Shown piece after piece: positions 1-7,831 of a DNA stretch of 44,173 bases. The DNA comes from an uncultured Verrucomicrobiota bacterium (GTDB lineage Bacteria > Verrucomicrobiota > Kiritimatiellia > CAIVKH01): positions 1 to 44,173 of the forward strand of contig CALMYG010000073.1 in NCBI GenBank assembly GCA_937873455.1. Reading direction: 5' to 3'. The notes under the pieces are model-generated. The model did no database searches and was not told the origin of the DNA. It was given only the letters and a program-made list of their open reading frames with translations. Numbering within the stretch: position 1 is the stretch's first letter; each line of letters starts with the position of its first letter. The position numbers were made by a program, and so were the translations under genes.

Positions 1-102
1 TCACACGGAAGTCAGCCAATCAAGGATGCGCCTCGCCCCCGGATCCATGCTCTGGCCGCACTTGTCGAACGACAAAAGCTTTGGCATGCTCCTCCGTCAT
101 GA
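1..102 (+). CDS. 3' end of an unidentified upstream gene (partial)
   Basis: Frame 1 is open from the first base to a TGA at 100-102. That stop overlaps the ATG of lpxI at 99 as ATGA, the same coupling used by other gene pairs in this operon. The visible tail ends in ALVERQKLWHAPPS. I do not recognise it. In other bacteria the gene before lpxI is often lpxA or fabZ, but this tail does not look like a typical LpxA C-terminus. The evidence is only the open frame and the overlap, so the call is tentative. Confidence 0.4.
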   Translation, partial: SHGSQPIKDAPRPRIHALAALVERQKLWHAPPS

Positions 103-956
103 CCTTTACGACCCCAGAAAGTCTGAGCATCATCGCCGGGCGCGGCGCTTATCCGCGTGTTTTGGCGGAGAGCGCGCGGAGTCAGGGCGTGCGGCGCATC
201 GCCGCGGTGGCGTTCAAGCGGGAGACGGATTCGATCATTGAGAAGGTGGCCGATGACGTCACGTGGGTGCATATCGGTCAACTGCAGGCCCTGCTCGACG
301 CCTTGCAGTCCTTCGGCATTCCCCAATGCGTCATGGCCGGGCAAATCAAGCCGACCCACTTGTTTAATGTACGTCCGGACAAACGCATGTTCGAGCTCCT
401 GGGCCGTCTCCAGGAACGGAATGCCGAGACGATTTTCGGCGCGGTCGGCGAGGAGTTGAGGACGGTCGGCATTCAACTGATGCAAGCCAGCCTGTTCATG
501 GAGTCGACCATGCCGCCGGTGGGGCCGATCGGACACCTGCCGCCGACCCCCGCCCAATGGGACGATATCCGGCTGGGCTTGCGGATCGCCAAGGCCACCA
601 GCGGCCTGGATATCGGGCAAACCGTGGTGGTGAAGGAAGGCACCGTGCTCGCGGTGGAAGCGTTTGAGGGCACGGATGCGGCGATCCTGCGGGCCGGCGA
701 ACTCGGCGGCCCGGGATCGGTGATCGTAAAGGTGGCGAAACGCGGGCATGATATGCGCTTTGATATTCCGGTGATCGGCGAGCGCACCTTCAAAAGCATG
801 CGCAAGAGCGGATCCGCGGTGCTGGCGGTGGAGGCGGGCCGCACCATTTTGCTCGAACGGGAAAACTTGATCCATCTGGCCAACCGGCTCGGGGTGGCGT
901 TTTTGGCCGTGTCGATGGATGAACCGAATGAACAACAGGAAGTGAATCATGAATGA
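99..956 (+). CDS. lpxI: UDP-2,3-diacylglucosamine pyrophosphatase LpxI
   Basis: LpxI (DUF1009 family) hydrolyses UDP-2,3-diacylglucosamine to lipid X and UMP at the inner membrane. It replaces LpxH in many non-enteric bacteria. The 285-residue product matches the family length. Near the N-terminus it reads SLSIIAGRGAYPRVLAESAR, a glycine-rich start typical of LpxI, and the C-terminal half holds stretches such as GQTVVVKEGTVLAVEAFEGTD and PVIGERTFKSM. The ATG at 99 is preferred over the upstream in-frame TTG at 81 because it overlaps the preceding stop. The 3' end overlaps the next gene by 8 bp. The context with lpxB two genes downstream supports the assignment. Confidence 0.93.
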   Translation: MTFTTPESLSIIAGRGAYPRVLAESARSQGVRRIAAVAFKRETDSIIEKVADDVTWVHIGQLQALLDALQSFGIPQCVMAGQIKPTHLFNVRPDKRMFELLGRLQERNAETIFGAVGEELRTVGIQLMQASLFMESTMPPVGPIGHLPPTPAQWDDIRLGLRIAKATSGLDIGQTVVVKEGTVLAVEAFEGTDAAILRAGELGGPGSVIVKVAKRGHDMRFDIPVIGERTFKSMRKSGSAVLAVEAGRTILLERENLIHLANRLGVAFLAVSMDEPNEQQEVNHE

Positions 957-1902
957 TGCGAACGTGAATGTCGGCGTGGTCGGGGTGGGGAGCCTCGGCA
1001 TTAACCATGCACGGATTTACCGTGAACTGCCGGGATGCCGCCTGGCCGCCATCTTCGACACCGACACCGCGCGGGCCGCCGAGGTCGCCGCGCAGTACGA
1101 AACCCAGGTCGCCGCCTCGCTGGAGGAGCTGATCGAAGCAGTCGATGCGGCGAGTATTGTGGTGCCGACCCATCTTCATTTTGATGTCGCCTCCCAATTG
1201 ATCCGCGCCGGCAAGCACTTGCTGGTGGAAAAGCCGATCACGTCCACCACCTCGGAAGCGGAGGAATTGGTGCGCTTGGCCCAGGAGCACAATGTGGTGT
1301 TGCAGGTCGGGCACATTGAGCGGTTCAACCCGGTCATGGAGTACCTGGAAAAAGCCGCGCGCCATCCGCGGTTTATCGAGGCGCACCGGCTGGCCCCCTT
1401 TCCGCCGCCGCGCGAAGGCATGCACCCCCGGGGCACCGAGGTGAATGTGGTGCTTGATCTGATGATTCATGACTTGGAGGTGATCCTGCATTTGGTCCGT
1501 TCCCCGGTGAAGGAAGTACGCGCGGTGGGCGTGCCGGTGTTGAGCGGCAGCGAGGACATCGCCAACGTGCGGTTGGAGTTCGAAAATGGTTGTGTGGCCA
1601 ACATCACCGCCAGCCGGATCAGTCCGGAACGGATGCGGAAAATCCGGGTGTTTGTCGAAGACGCCTATATCTCGCTCGATTATCAGAAGCAGGCCGGCGA
1701 AATTTTCCGGAAGACCGGGGCGGGAATCGCCGGGGAAGACGTGCCGATCCAGAAGGGCGAGCCGTTGGCCAATGAACTGCGGTCATTTATTGCGTGCGCG
1801 GCATCGCACGGCACCCCCAAGGTGAGCGGCGAACATGCCGCCGAGGCGTTGAAGCTTGCCGCCCATATCACCCAGCTCATGCGCCGCCGCCAACAGGCAT
1901 GA
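949..1902 (+). CDS. Gfo/Idh/MocA-family oxidoreductase in the lipid A operon (GnnA candidate)
   Basis: A 317-residue NAD(P)-dependent dehydrogenase. A Rossmann fold is shown by VGVGSLGINHARIY near the N-terminus and by the family's EKP signature in LLVEKPITST at about residue 90. The second domain contains GHIERFNPV. The gene overlaps lpxI by 8 bp and lpxB by ATGA, so it is almost certainly co-translated with lipid A genes. The family alone does not give the substrate. Position suggests a role on a UDP-GlcNAc-type lipid A precursor. GnnA, the UDP-GlcNAc 3-dehydrogenase that leads to amide-linked lipid A in Leptospira and Acidithiobacillus, belongs to this family. No GnnB-like aminotransferase is in the window, so this remains an inference. 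Confidence 0.85.
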   Translation: MNDANVNVGVVGVGSLGINHARIYRELPGCRLAAIFDTDTARAAEVAAQYETQVAASLEELIEAVDAASIVVPTHLHFDVASQLIRAGKHLLVEKPITSTTSEAEELVRLAQEHNVVLQVGHIERFNPVMEYLEKAARHPRFIEAHRLAPFPPPREGMHPRGTEVNVVLDLMIHDLEVILHLVRSPVKEVRAVGVPVLSGSEDIANVRLEFENGCVANITASRISPERMRKIRVFVEDAYISLDYQKQAGEIFRKTGAGIAGEDVPIQKGEPLANELRSFIACAASHGTPKVSGEHAAEALKLAAHITQLMRRRQQA

Positions 1903-3044
1903 ACAACCCGGAGAACCTGTTGGTGATCGCCGGGGAGGTCTCAGGCGACATGCACGCCGCCGCGGTCATCGCCGCACTGAAGCGGCGTCGGCCCGGCGTG
2001 TCGGTCTGGGGTTTTGGCGGCGATCAACTCGCCGGGCAAGGCGTGGAACTGCTTCAGCATGTCCGTGATTTATCCGTGCTGGGGTTGGTCGAGGTGCTGA
2101 AGCGTTACGGCTTTTTCCGGCGCATATTTCGCGAGGTGCTGGAGGAAGTGGACCGCCGTCGCCCGCAAGCTGCGTTGTTGATTGACTACCCGGGATTTAA
2201 TCTACGCCTTGCCGCCGAGCTGAAGCGTCGCGGCGTGCGGGTGATCTATTATGTCTGTCCCCAGGTTTGGGCCTGGCACCGATCCCGCATTCCCCGCATG
2301 GCCCGGATTATTGACCGTCTCCTGGTGATTTTCCCTTTTGAAGTCGAGGTCTTTGCCGCTACGGGCCTGCAGGTGGAATTTGTCGGCCATCCGCTGGTCG
2401 AGGAGGCGGCGAAGGTCTTTGCCGCGCCCGATGCCGCACTGCCCTGGCCGGGCGCGTTGCCCATTGCCTTGTTGCCGGGAAGCCGCCGCCAGGAGTTGCA
2501 ACGGCTTTTGCCGCCGATGCTCGCCGCCGCCGCCCGGCTGTCCCGGGAAGCTCCGGAGGCCGGCTTCATCCTGGCTGCCGCGTCGCCGGAAATGGAAAAA
2601 CTGGCGGCGAACCTCATTGAGGCCGCGCCCGAAAAACCCGAACGCCTGGTCGTTGTACCCGGCAAAACCCGCCATATCCTCCGGCAAGCCCGGGCGGCGT
2701 GGGTGGCGTCCGGAACCGCCACGCTCGAAACCGCCTTGATGGAATGCCCGATGGTTGTCGTCTACAAAACCGCGCGGCTGACCTACGAAGTCGGCAAGCG
2801 CCTGGTGCGGGTGCCGCATCTCGGCATGGTGAACTTGCTGGCCGGCAAGGAACTTTGCCCGGAACTGATTCAAGACGCGGTCACGGCCGAGCGGCTGGTT
2901 AACGCTCTCAGGCCGCTGATCCGCGAAACCCCGGAGCGGGCGGCAATGGTCGAGGGCTTGCGGGCGGTGAAAGCCCTGTTGGGTTCGGGAGGCGCGGCGG
3001 AACGCGTGGCCGAAGTCGTCGCCGGGGAGCTGGGTAACGCCTAG
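1899..3044 (+). CDS. lpxB: Lipid-A-disaccharide synthase LpxB
   Basis: LpxB (GT19) condenses lipid X with UDP-2,3-diacylglucosamine to form the tetra-acylated disaccharide at the cytoplasmic face of the inner membrane. The 381-residue length equals that of typical LpxB. The N-terminal ENLLVIAGEVSGDMHAA is the classic AGExSGD motif, followed by SVWGFGGDQL, LLIDYPGFNLRLA, YYVCPQVWAWHRSRI and LPGSRRQE. The C-terminal part has WVASGTATLETALMECPMVV. The ATG at 1899 overlaps the preceding TGA (ATGA). An in-frame upstream extension exists but carries no LpxB sequence. The stop overlaps the 3' end of the convergent gene. Confidence 0.97.
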   Translation: MNNPENLLVIAGEVSGDMHAAAVIAALKRRRPGVSVWGFGGDQLAGQGVELLQHVRDLSVLGLVEVLKRYGFFRRIFREVLEEVDRRRPQAALLIDYPGFNLRLAAELKRRGVRVIYYVCPQVWAWHRSRIPRMARIIDRLLVIFPFEVEVFAATGLQVEFVGHPLVEEAAKVFAAPDAALPWPGALPIALLPGSRRQELQRLLPPMLAAAARLSREAPEAGFILAAASPEMEKLAANLIEAAPEKPERLVVVPGKTRHILRQARAAWVASGTATLETALMECPMVVVYKTARLTYEVGKRLVRVPHLGMVNLLAGKELCPELIQDAVTAERLVNALRPLIRETPERAAMVEGLRAVKALLGSGGAAERVAEVVAGELGNA

Positions 3045-3274
3045 CCGCCGCCGACCGGCATGGCCAGAAAGACGCGATCGCCGTCCCGAAGGATCTGTTC
3101 GGGGCGCGCCTTGATCTCGTTGACAAACCCAACCACGACTTTTTGATGTTCCGGCCGCAACCCCAGGCCGGTCATCAGCTCGGATAATGTGGCGCCATCG
3201 GGCAACGCGTAACCGGAGCCGCTGGGCGGCCCCGATACCTTCAACATAGCCACGTATTCCAAGGTGATCTTCAT
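3041..3274 (-). CDS. MoaD/ThiS-family ubiquitin-like sulfur carrier
   Basis: A 77-residue beta-grasp protein that begins MKITLEYVAMLKVSG and ends VFLAMPVGGG. The C-terminal Gly-Gly is the adenylation and thiocarboxylation site of MoaD and ThiS proteins, and TLSELMTGLGLR fits the helix of the fold. It could serve molybdopterin or tungstopterin synthesis, or another sulfur transfer. No MoaE, MoeB or ThiG partner is in the window, so the pathway is open. An upstream ATG at 3319 would add 15 poorly conserved-looking residues. The shorter start is chosen because family members normally begin directly with the first beta strand. The gene converges on lpxB with a 4-bp overlap. Confidence 0.75.
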   Translation of the reverse strand: MKITLEYVAMLKVSGPPSGSGYALPDGATLSELMTGLGLRPEHQKVVVGFVNEIKARPEQILRDGDRVFLAMPVGGG

Positions 3275-3357
3275 GCGTTCCGCTATATCGGATGACGTTC
3301 CGTTGTCATCGTTATTCATTGCTGATGATGATTGTTTCGCTTGATTTCACTATGTCT

Positions 3358-3514
3358 TCCCGGCACCCGCGGTGTCCAGCGGGATTTCGACGGCGGGCGG
3401 ATAGCTCGGAAAGCCATCCCTACTTGCCGGGCGGGAGGGTCCGCGGCCTCGCGGACCGCGCCATCCCGCGCGCTGAAGGCGCGCTACCCTAGAGCCCGGC
3501 GCAGGGTGCCGGGA
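3358..3514. repeat. 157-bp nested palindromic repeat element
   Basis: The gap 3275-3617 holds no convincing gene. Its centre is bounded by an 11-bp perfect inverted repeat (TCCCGGCACCC at 3358-3368, GGGTGCCGGGA at 3504-3514). Inside are further hairpins, including GGTCCGCG-GCCT-CGCGGACC and the self-complementary GCGCGC pair flanking TGAAG. The arrangement of small hairpins inside a larger one resembles REP/BIME- or MITE-like intergenic repeats. I see no transposase. Whether it is repeated elsewhere cannot be tested here. Confidence 0.6.
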
Positions 3515-3617
3515 TGAGCAGCGATCCGCCCATCCCCCGTCGCCATTTTACGACGCCATTTTATGGTGTCACTTTTTTGCGGAAGCTTCTAGAGTACCGG
3601 GCGCAAAGGATTTGAAT

Positions 3618-4673
3618 ATGAACACGATCATGGTTACCGGCGGTTGCGGATTTATTGGCGTTAACTTTATCCGCTACCTGCTGACCGAAACAGATTTTTC
3701 CGGACGGATCATCAACGTCGATAAATTGACCTATGCGGGAAATCCGGAAAGTCTGGCCGACTTGGAGGACTCGTTTGCCGGCCGCTACGTGCTGGTGAAG
3801 GCCGATATTTGCGACCGCGTCGCCATGGCCGACGCCCTCGACCGCTACGAAGTCGACACCATCGCCCATTTTGCCGCCGAATCCCATGTCGATCGCTCCA
3901 TTGTCAGGCCTGACGATTTTATCCAGACCAACATCGTTGGCACCTACACCTTGTTGCAACTTGCCCGTGAGCGCATGGACCGCATCCGTTTGTTTCATCA
4001 TGTCAGCACCGACGAAGTTTTTGGCAGCCTCGGCGAAACCGGCTATTTCGTCGAAGAAACCCCCTACGCGCCGAATAGTCCGTACTCCGCCTCCAAGGCG
4101 GCCTCCGATCATCTGGTCCGGGCCTACCACGAGACCTACGGCCTGCCCGTCACCATGTCCAATTGTTCCAACAACTATGGCCCGTACCAATTTCCGGAAA
4201 AACTAATTTCCCTGATGATCCTCAATGCGCGCGACGGCAAGCCGCTGCCGGTTTACGGCGACGGACTGAATGTTCGTGACTGGCTTTACGTCCGCGACCA
4301 TGCCGTGGCGATCTGGGCGATCATGAACCGGGGCCGCAAAGGGCAGACCTACAACGTGGGCGGGCGCAACGAAATGACCAACCTTGAGGTGGTCCACGCC
4401 ATTTGCGATGTCCTGGATGATATCCTCGGCGAACGGGCCCCGGGAACATCACGCCGCTCGCTCATTACCTACGTCAAGGATCGCCCCGGACACGATCGTC
4501 GCTACGCCATCGACTGCGCCAAAATCGAACGAGAGTTGGGTTGGAATCCGGAAGAATCCTTCGCGTCCGGCATCCGCAAAACCATCGAATGGTATCTCGA
4601 GCATACGCCCTGGGTCGACCGCGTGCGCAGCGGTGAGTATCAGAAGTGGATCGCCCAGCATTACGGGCGTTAA
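3618..4673 (+). CDS. rmlB: dTDP-glucose 4,6-dehydratase RmlB
   Basis: This enzyme converts dTDP-glucose to dTDP-4-keto-6-deoxyglucose, the second step toward dTDP-rhamnose and other deoxysugars for surface polysaccharides. The 351-residue extended SDR protein shows MVTGGCGFIGVNFIRYLL (NAD-binding GxxGxxG), DKLTYAGNPESLADLE, HFAAESHVDRSI, the catalytic Thr-Asp-Glu in HVSTDEVFGSLGE, and the Tyr-x3-Lys pair in YSASKAASDHLVRAY. The ATG at 3618 is chosen over an in-frame TTG at 3612 because AAAGGA at 3605-3610 is correctly spaced. Other rml genes (rmlA, rmlC, rmlD) are not in the window. Confidence 0.96.
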   Translation: MNTIMVTGGCGFIGVNFIRYLLTETDFSGRIINVDKLTYAGNPESLADLEDSFAGRYVLVKADICDRVAMADALDRYEVDTIAHFAAESHVDRSIVRPDDFIQTNIVGTYTLLQLARERMDRIRLFHHVSTDEVFGSLGETGYFVEETPYAPNSPYSASKAASDHLVRAYHETYGLPVTMSNCSNNYGPYQFPEKLISLMILNARDGKPLPVYGDGLNVRDWLYVRDHAVAIWAIMNRGRKGQTYNVGGRNEMTNLEVVHAICDVLDDILGERAPGTSRRSLITYVKDRPGHDRRYAIDCAKIERELGWNPEESFASGIRKTIEWYLEHTPWVDRVRSGEYQKWIAQHYGR

Positions 4674-4678
4674 CGGCG

Positions 4679-5245
4679 TCACTTGTTGATTTCGGCGATC
4701 AAATCGTCCGTGATGTCGGCCTTGGGGTCGACATACAAAAGGACCGGAACGCCGCGTTCGTTCACTTGGGAGCGATCCACCACCGCCAAAAACCCGCGAT
4801 TCTTGAGGTAGGCCGCGATTTTTCCCTGAATTTCCGAGGAAAGGTTGCTGCGAATGCGCCGGTTCTGTTCCTCCCACCGCCGGGCTTGTGATTCGTTGAA
4901 CTGATCAATGCGCTCTTCGTGCCGGCGGAGATCACCCAGGCGGGCGTCAATTCGGCGCCGAATATTGTCTTTGGCCGATTCGCTCAGCTCATCTTCGAGC
5001 AGCCGGCGGCGCAGATCCCTGAGTTCCTCCTGCATCTGGTCGAACCGGATGACCAGCATCGCGCGTTCCCGGTTGATCGCGTCCATCATTTGCTGCAATT
5101 GATCGTTGGCGAGCTTGGTTTTAAAGTAATTGGTAAATAACGCCTCGTAATCGGCGAAGACGATGCCTCCGCGCATCACCTGCCCGTCCGCGAACGGGGC
5201 GACCGCCAACCACGCGCCAACCAGTATCCAGAATCCGGTCCTCAT
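4679..5245 (-). CDS. OmpH/Skp-family periplasmic chaperone-like protein
   Basis: A 188-residue secreted protein. A signal peptide starts MRTGFWILVGAWLAVAPF and probably ends near ADGQ. The mature part is a long, highly charged helical coiled coil, including EELRDLRRRLLEDELSESAK and RIDQFNESQARRWEEQNRR, flanked by short beta segments (FADYEALFTNY; GFLAVVDRSQ). This is the layout of Skp/OmpH, the trimeric holdase that escorts outer membrane proteins. The ATG at 5245 places the signal peptide at the N-terminus. The longer frame up to 5344 runs through a palindrome and is not coding. Skp genes usually sit beside bamA or lpxD, but here the neighbours are rmlB and a CIA30-like gene. Confidence 0.75.
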   Translation of the reverse strand: MRTGFWILVGAWLAVAPFADGQVMRGGIVFADYEALFTNYFKTKLANDQLQQMMDAINRERAMLVIRFDQMQEELRDLRRRLLEDELSESAKDNIRRRIDARLGDLRRHEERIDQFNESQARRWEEQNRRIRSNLSSEIQGKIAAYLKNRGFLAVVDRSQVNERGVPVLLYVDPKADITDDLIAEINK

Positions 5246-5260
5246 GGCGGCAACCCTATC

Positions 5261-5321
5261 AAAAAGTTCCAAGGTTTGGAACTTTTTACCGCCCGATTTT
5301 CCGAACCTTGGAACTTTTCGG
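5261..5321 (-). repeat. Bipartite palindromic repeat, copy A (GTTCCAA family)
   Basis: This sequence lies between the divergent starts of the OmpH-like gene and the CIA30-like gene. It contains a perfect 12-bp stem with a 3-nt loop (arms 5261-5272 and 5276-5287, core GTTCCAA/TTGGAAC). An imperfect second unit lies at 5301-5321. Read on the minus strand, the 56 bp from 5321 to 5266 align along their length with 10867-10923. The hairpin ends about 15 nt before the ATG of the OmpH-like gene, so it could affect that mRNA leader. Confidence 0.7.
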
Positions 5322-5342
5322 CTGGTGTGGTAGGCTATTATC

Positions 5343-5918
5343 ATGAAAATTCAATTCGTTACGCGTGTGTTGTGTTTGCTGAGCCTCTTCATGGCCATCC
5401 CCGGTCAGGCTGCCGACGAGAATCAACCGGCCCGGTTGATGATTTACGATTTTAACGCAGAGACCGGTTTGGGCGGCTGGCAGGTGGAAGACGATGTCGT
5501 GATGGGCGGTGTTTCCAGCGGCAAGCTGACCATGCGCGATGACGGTGTGGCGGTTTTCTCCGGAGAGGTTTCCCTGGACAACAATGGCGGTTTTTCTTCG
5601 ATTCAGTATTTCTTTGACCCCATCGATATCGACGGCTACGAGACCGCTTGCCTGAAAGTGAAGGGCGACGGCAGGGCCTATCAATTTATCGTCGAGGCGG
5701 AGTCGCGCGCCCGCCACTATTATTCGTATCGTTTTTCCACCGGAACGGAGTGGGACATTATTCGTATTCCGTTGGCGGAACTGGAGCCTTATCGTCGTGG
5801 CGATCGCATGGAGCTACCCAATTTTCCCGGCAAGACGTTGGCTCAGGTACGTTTCCTGATTGGTAATGCCGTAGCTGAAGCGTTTCAGCTCGAAATCGAC
5901 GCCATTTGGCTTGAGTAA
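5343..5918 (+). CDS. CIA30-family (complex I intermediate-associated protein 30-like) secreted protein
   Basis: A 191-residue protein with a signal peptide (MKIQFVTRVLCLLSLFMAI, cleavage near GQAA). A single beta-rich domain begins MIYDFNAETGLGGWQVEDD and continues VVMGGVSSGKLTM, FSGEVSLDNNGGFSSIQ and the C-terminal VRFLIGNAVAEAFQLEIDAI. The DDxVMGGxS motif and the NGGFSS segment are characteristic of the CIA30 (PF08547) galactose-binding-like fold. Bacterial members are mostly uncharacterised, and a complex I role should not be assumed for a secreted protein. A carbohydrate-binding or scaffold role is an inference from the fold. Confidence 0.82.
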   Translation: MKIQFVTRVLCLLSLFMAIPGQAADENQPARLMIYDFNAETGLGGWQVEDDVVMGGVSSGKLTMRDDGVAVFSGEVSLDNNGGFSSIQYFFDPIDIDGYETACLKVKGDGRAYQFIVEAESRARHYYSYRFSTGTEWDIIRIPLAELEPYRRGDRMELPNFPGKTLAQVRFLIGNAVAEAFQLEIDAIWLE

Positions 5919-5932
5919 GGCCGGGGTCGCTT

Positions 5933-6568
5933 TCACGCAAACGTGTCGATCGGGGCCAGCCACTCAGCGGCAATCTGCCGTACCTCACCTTCGGCGCATG
6001 AAAGTCGGGACTCGGCCATGGGGGCGGGTTCGCTGTTGAGGCCGTCGGCACGGACCACGCGAATATCATCGAAACCCATGAATTCAAAAATATGGCGGGC
6101 CAGCGGCGCGGCATGATCCCATGCGGAGCGCGGGCCATCGTATCGCCCGCCGGCGGTCATCAGGATCAACGCCTTTTTCCCGCGCAACAGTCCGCAGTAT
6201 CCCGATTCGTTCAAGGTCCAGGTTCTTCCTTTTTGCGTGACCGCATCCATCCATGCCTTTACCGCGGCCGGCACGGAAAAGTTGAATACCGGAAAGGCCA
6301 ACACGACAATGTCGGCGGCCTCCACGTCCGCGACGAAGCGGTCGGACTCGGCCAGTAGGGCCGCGCGCTCATCGTCGAGCGCTTCGCCGAGATAATTGCG
6401 GTATTCGTAAGCCGCCAGGCTTTCGACGTTGAACGCGGCGGGCGGCGAGGCGGCGAGATCGGTTTCCTTCAGGTCATGATCTTTCGCCTCGCGGCGCCAG
6501 GCGTCGACCAAGCGCCGGGTGCGCGAGCGGGCGCCCCGGGGCAGGTAATGAATGAGCAACATCTTCAT
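5933..6568 (-). CDS. azoR: FMN-dependent NADH-azoreductase / quinone reductase (AzoR family)
   Basis: A 211-residue flavodoxin-like-fold enzyme. AzoR proteins use FMN and NADH to reduce quinones and azo compounds by two electrons, which protects against thiol stress. Visible motifs are MKMLLIHYLPRGARSRTRRL (phosphate-binding beginning of the fold), VLAFPVFNFSVPAAVKAWMD (the family's P-x-x-N-F-x-x-P segment), GKKALILMTAGGRYDG, and HIFEFMGFDDIRVVRADGL. It is last in a minus-strand run pirin-DoxX-AzoR and is probably transcribed with them. Confidence 0.9.
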   Translation of the reverse strand: MKMLLIHYLPRGARSRTRRLVDAWRREAKDHDLKETDLAASPPAAFNVESLAAYEYRNYLGEALDDERAALLAESDRFVADVEAADIVVLAFPVFNFSVPAAVKAWMDAVTQKGRTWTLNESGYCGLLRGKKALILMTAGGRYDGPRSAWDHAAPLARHIFEFMGFDDIRVVRADGLNSEPAPMAESRLSCAEGEVRQIAAEWLAPIDTFA

Positions 6569-6595
6569 GGTCGACGCCTCGCCGTGATCCAGTTG

Positions 6596-6988
6596 TTAGC
6601 CCCGGTCAGCCAACAATGCCGCCACCCCCTTGCGGTGCGACCAGATCAGAAAGGCGGCTGCCACCGTGATGATCACCACCGGGGGATCGAACAATCCATA
6701 CCCTCCGGTAATAAACACATGGAAGGCCAGGATGTTGACGATGACCGGAGTGAGGATAAGCAGGCCGAGCACCCGGGTGCGCGGAATCGCGACCAATGCG
6801 CCGCCCACGACTTCCAGTACTTTTACAAAGGCAAGGAAGCCGGTCGGGAAAATGGCCCCGAAAAACATCGCGGCCGGCGAGCCTTCGGGCGGAGCCGGTA
6901 TGGCGATGAATTTGAGAAAGTAGTTGAGTCCGAATACGACGAATACGAGGCCGAGCAGTCCGCCGGCGATGATCTGTGCTTTTTTCAT
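6596..6988 (-). CDS. DoxX-family small membrane protein
   Basis: A 130-residue protein with four predicted membrane helices: IIAGGLLGLVFVVFGLNYFL, a middle pair around FLAFVKVLEVVGGALVAI and VLGLLILTPVIVNILAFHVF, and VVIITVAAAFLIW at the end. This is the DoxX layout. Some DoxX-family proteins support redox or oxidative-stress functions with partner oxidoreductases. A good Shine-Dalgarno (GGAG, spacing 6) precedes the ATG at 6988. It lies between pirin and AzoR genes, 24 bp and 27 bp away. Confidence 0.8.
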   Translation of the reverse strand: MKKAQIIAGGLLGLVFVVFGLNYFLKFIAIPAPPEGSPAAMFFGAIFPTGFLAFVKVLEVVGGALVAIPRTRVLGLLILTPVIVNILAFHVFITGGYGLFDPPVVIITVAAAFLIWSHRKGVAALLADRG

Positions 6989-7012
6989 GATGTTCTCCTG
7001 TGGTGTTGATGG

Positions 7013-7732
7013 TTATGCCAAATCAAATAAGAGCGCCTCGGCGGACTCGTCCGCCGCGATGGTAAATGTCCCCGGCGATTCGCTGGCCGCGCCGTCGCCG
7101 GCGACCAAGGCGATGCCCTGGAGCGAGACGCGACCGCGCATGACCTGGAGCCAGAGGCCGCGTCCTTCGGGCAGGTGGTGGGTGGCCGCGCTGCCGGCGG
7201 TAAGCCGAATGCGGTATACACAAGCGTCCTGCTGGATAGTCGCCGAACCGTCGCGCCCGTCCGGTGAGATGATCAGCACCTTGGCCTCGTCGGCGCGGGC
7301 GGGATCGGGATGCCACTCGGTATAGCCGGGCGGTAAACCTTTGGCGCGGGGTTGAATCCAGATTTGGAGGAAATGCGTAGCGGTGTCGGGGTCGGGGTTG
7401 TATTCACTGTGGGTCACCCCGCTTCCGGCGCTCATCAATTGAACCTGGCCGGGCCGCAGAATCCGCTCGTTGCCCAAGCTGTCGCGGTGGGCAAGCGCGC
7501 CGTCCAACACGTAGCTGAAAATTTCCATATCGCGATGCGGATGCGTCGGAAAACCCGCCCCGCCGGTCACCCGGTCCTCGTTGATCACGCGAAGCGCGCG
7601 GAATCCCATGTGCGCGGGATCGTAGTAGTCCCCGAACGAAAAAGAATGGCGGCTATCGAGCCATCCAAAATCGGCGCGTCCACGTTGTTCCGCCTTGCGG
7701 ACGGTTAGGACTGGTTGTGCATGATTGGTCAT
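7013..7732 (-). CDS. Pirin-family bicupin (YhhW-type, quercetin 2,3-dioxygenase-like)
   Basis: A 239-residue two-cupin protein, close to the length of E. coli YhhW. The N-terminal cupin has the metal ligands of pirins: His64 and His66 in FPTHPHRDMEIFSYVL, and His108 and Glu110 in SGVTHSEYNP. Typical flanking segments are also present (FGDYYDPAHMGFRALRVINED; GQVQLMSAGSG). The ATG at 7732 is preferred because GGAG lies 9 nt upstream. An ATG at 7747 is possible. The large open frame extending to 8200 is antisense to lysR and not coding. Pirins can degrade flavonoids or act as redox-sensing regulators, and the substrate here is unknown. It leads the pirin-DoxX-AzoR run. Confidence 0.92.
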   Translation of the reverse strand: MTNHAQPVLTVRKAEQRGRADFGWLDSRHSFSFGDYYDPAHMGFRALRVINEDRVTGGAGFPTHPHRDMEIFSYVLDGALAHRDSLGNERILRPGQVQLMSAGSGVTHSEYNPDPDTATHFLQIWIQPRAKGLPPGYTEWHPDPARADEAKVLIISPDGRDGSATIQQDACVYRIRLTAGSAATHHLPEGRGLWLQVMRGRVSLQGIALVAGDGAASESPGTFTIAADESAEALLFDLA

Positions 7733-7807
7733 GGTGTCTGTCTCCATCAAACGCCATAAACCTACCCGGCGGGTGTTGATACGCAAAATACATTGTTTGT
7801 CTTTTAC

Positions 7808-7826
7808 TGATATATTTTGTATATCA
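7808..7826. promoter_or_regulatory. Dyad with LysR-type T-N11-A core between lysR and pirin
   Basis: TGATATA-TTTTG-TATATCA is a perfect 7-bp inverted repeat with a 5-nt centre. It contains T-N11-A (7811 to 7823), the generic LysR-type box, in an AT-rich patch unusual for this window. It lies 5 bp before the lysR ATG and 76-94 bp upstream of the pirin start. This fits autorepression plus control of the divergent redox run. Confidence 0.6.
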
Positions 7827-7831
7827 CAGGC

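Noticed and set aside
12..1001. 329-codon minus-strand frame
   Set aside because: It is antisense to lpxI, which is well supported by family features and operon context.
949..1902. Inositol dehydrogenase or glucose-fructose oxidoreductase role
   Set aside because: The family name would allow it, but overlap with lpxI and lpxB makes a lipid A precursor role far more likely.
5261..5287. Hairpin with T run as a rho-independent terminator
   Set aside because: It lies between two divergent gene starts, where no transcript should end, and belongs to a longer repeat also found at 10867-10923.
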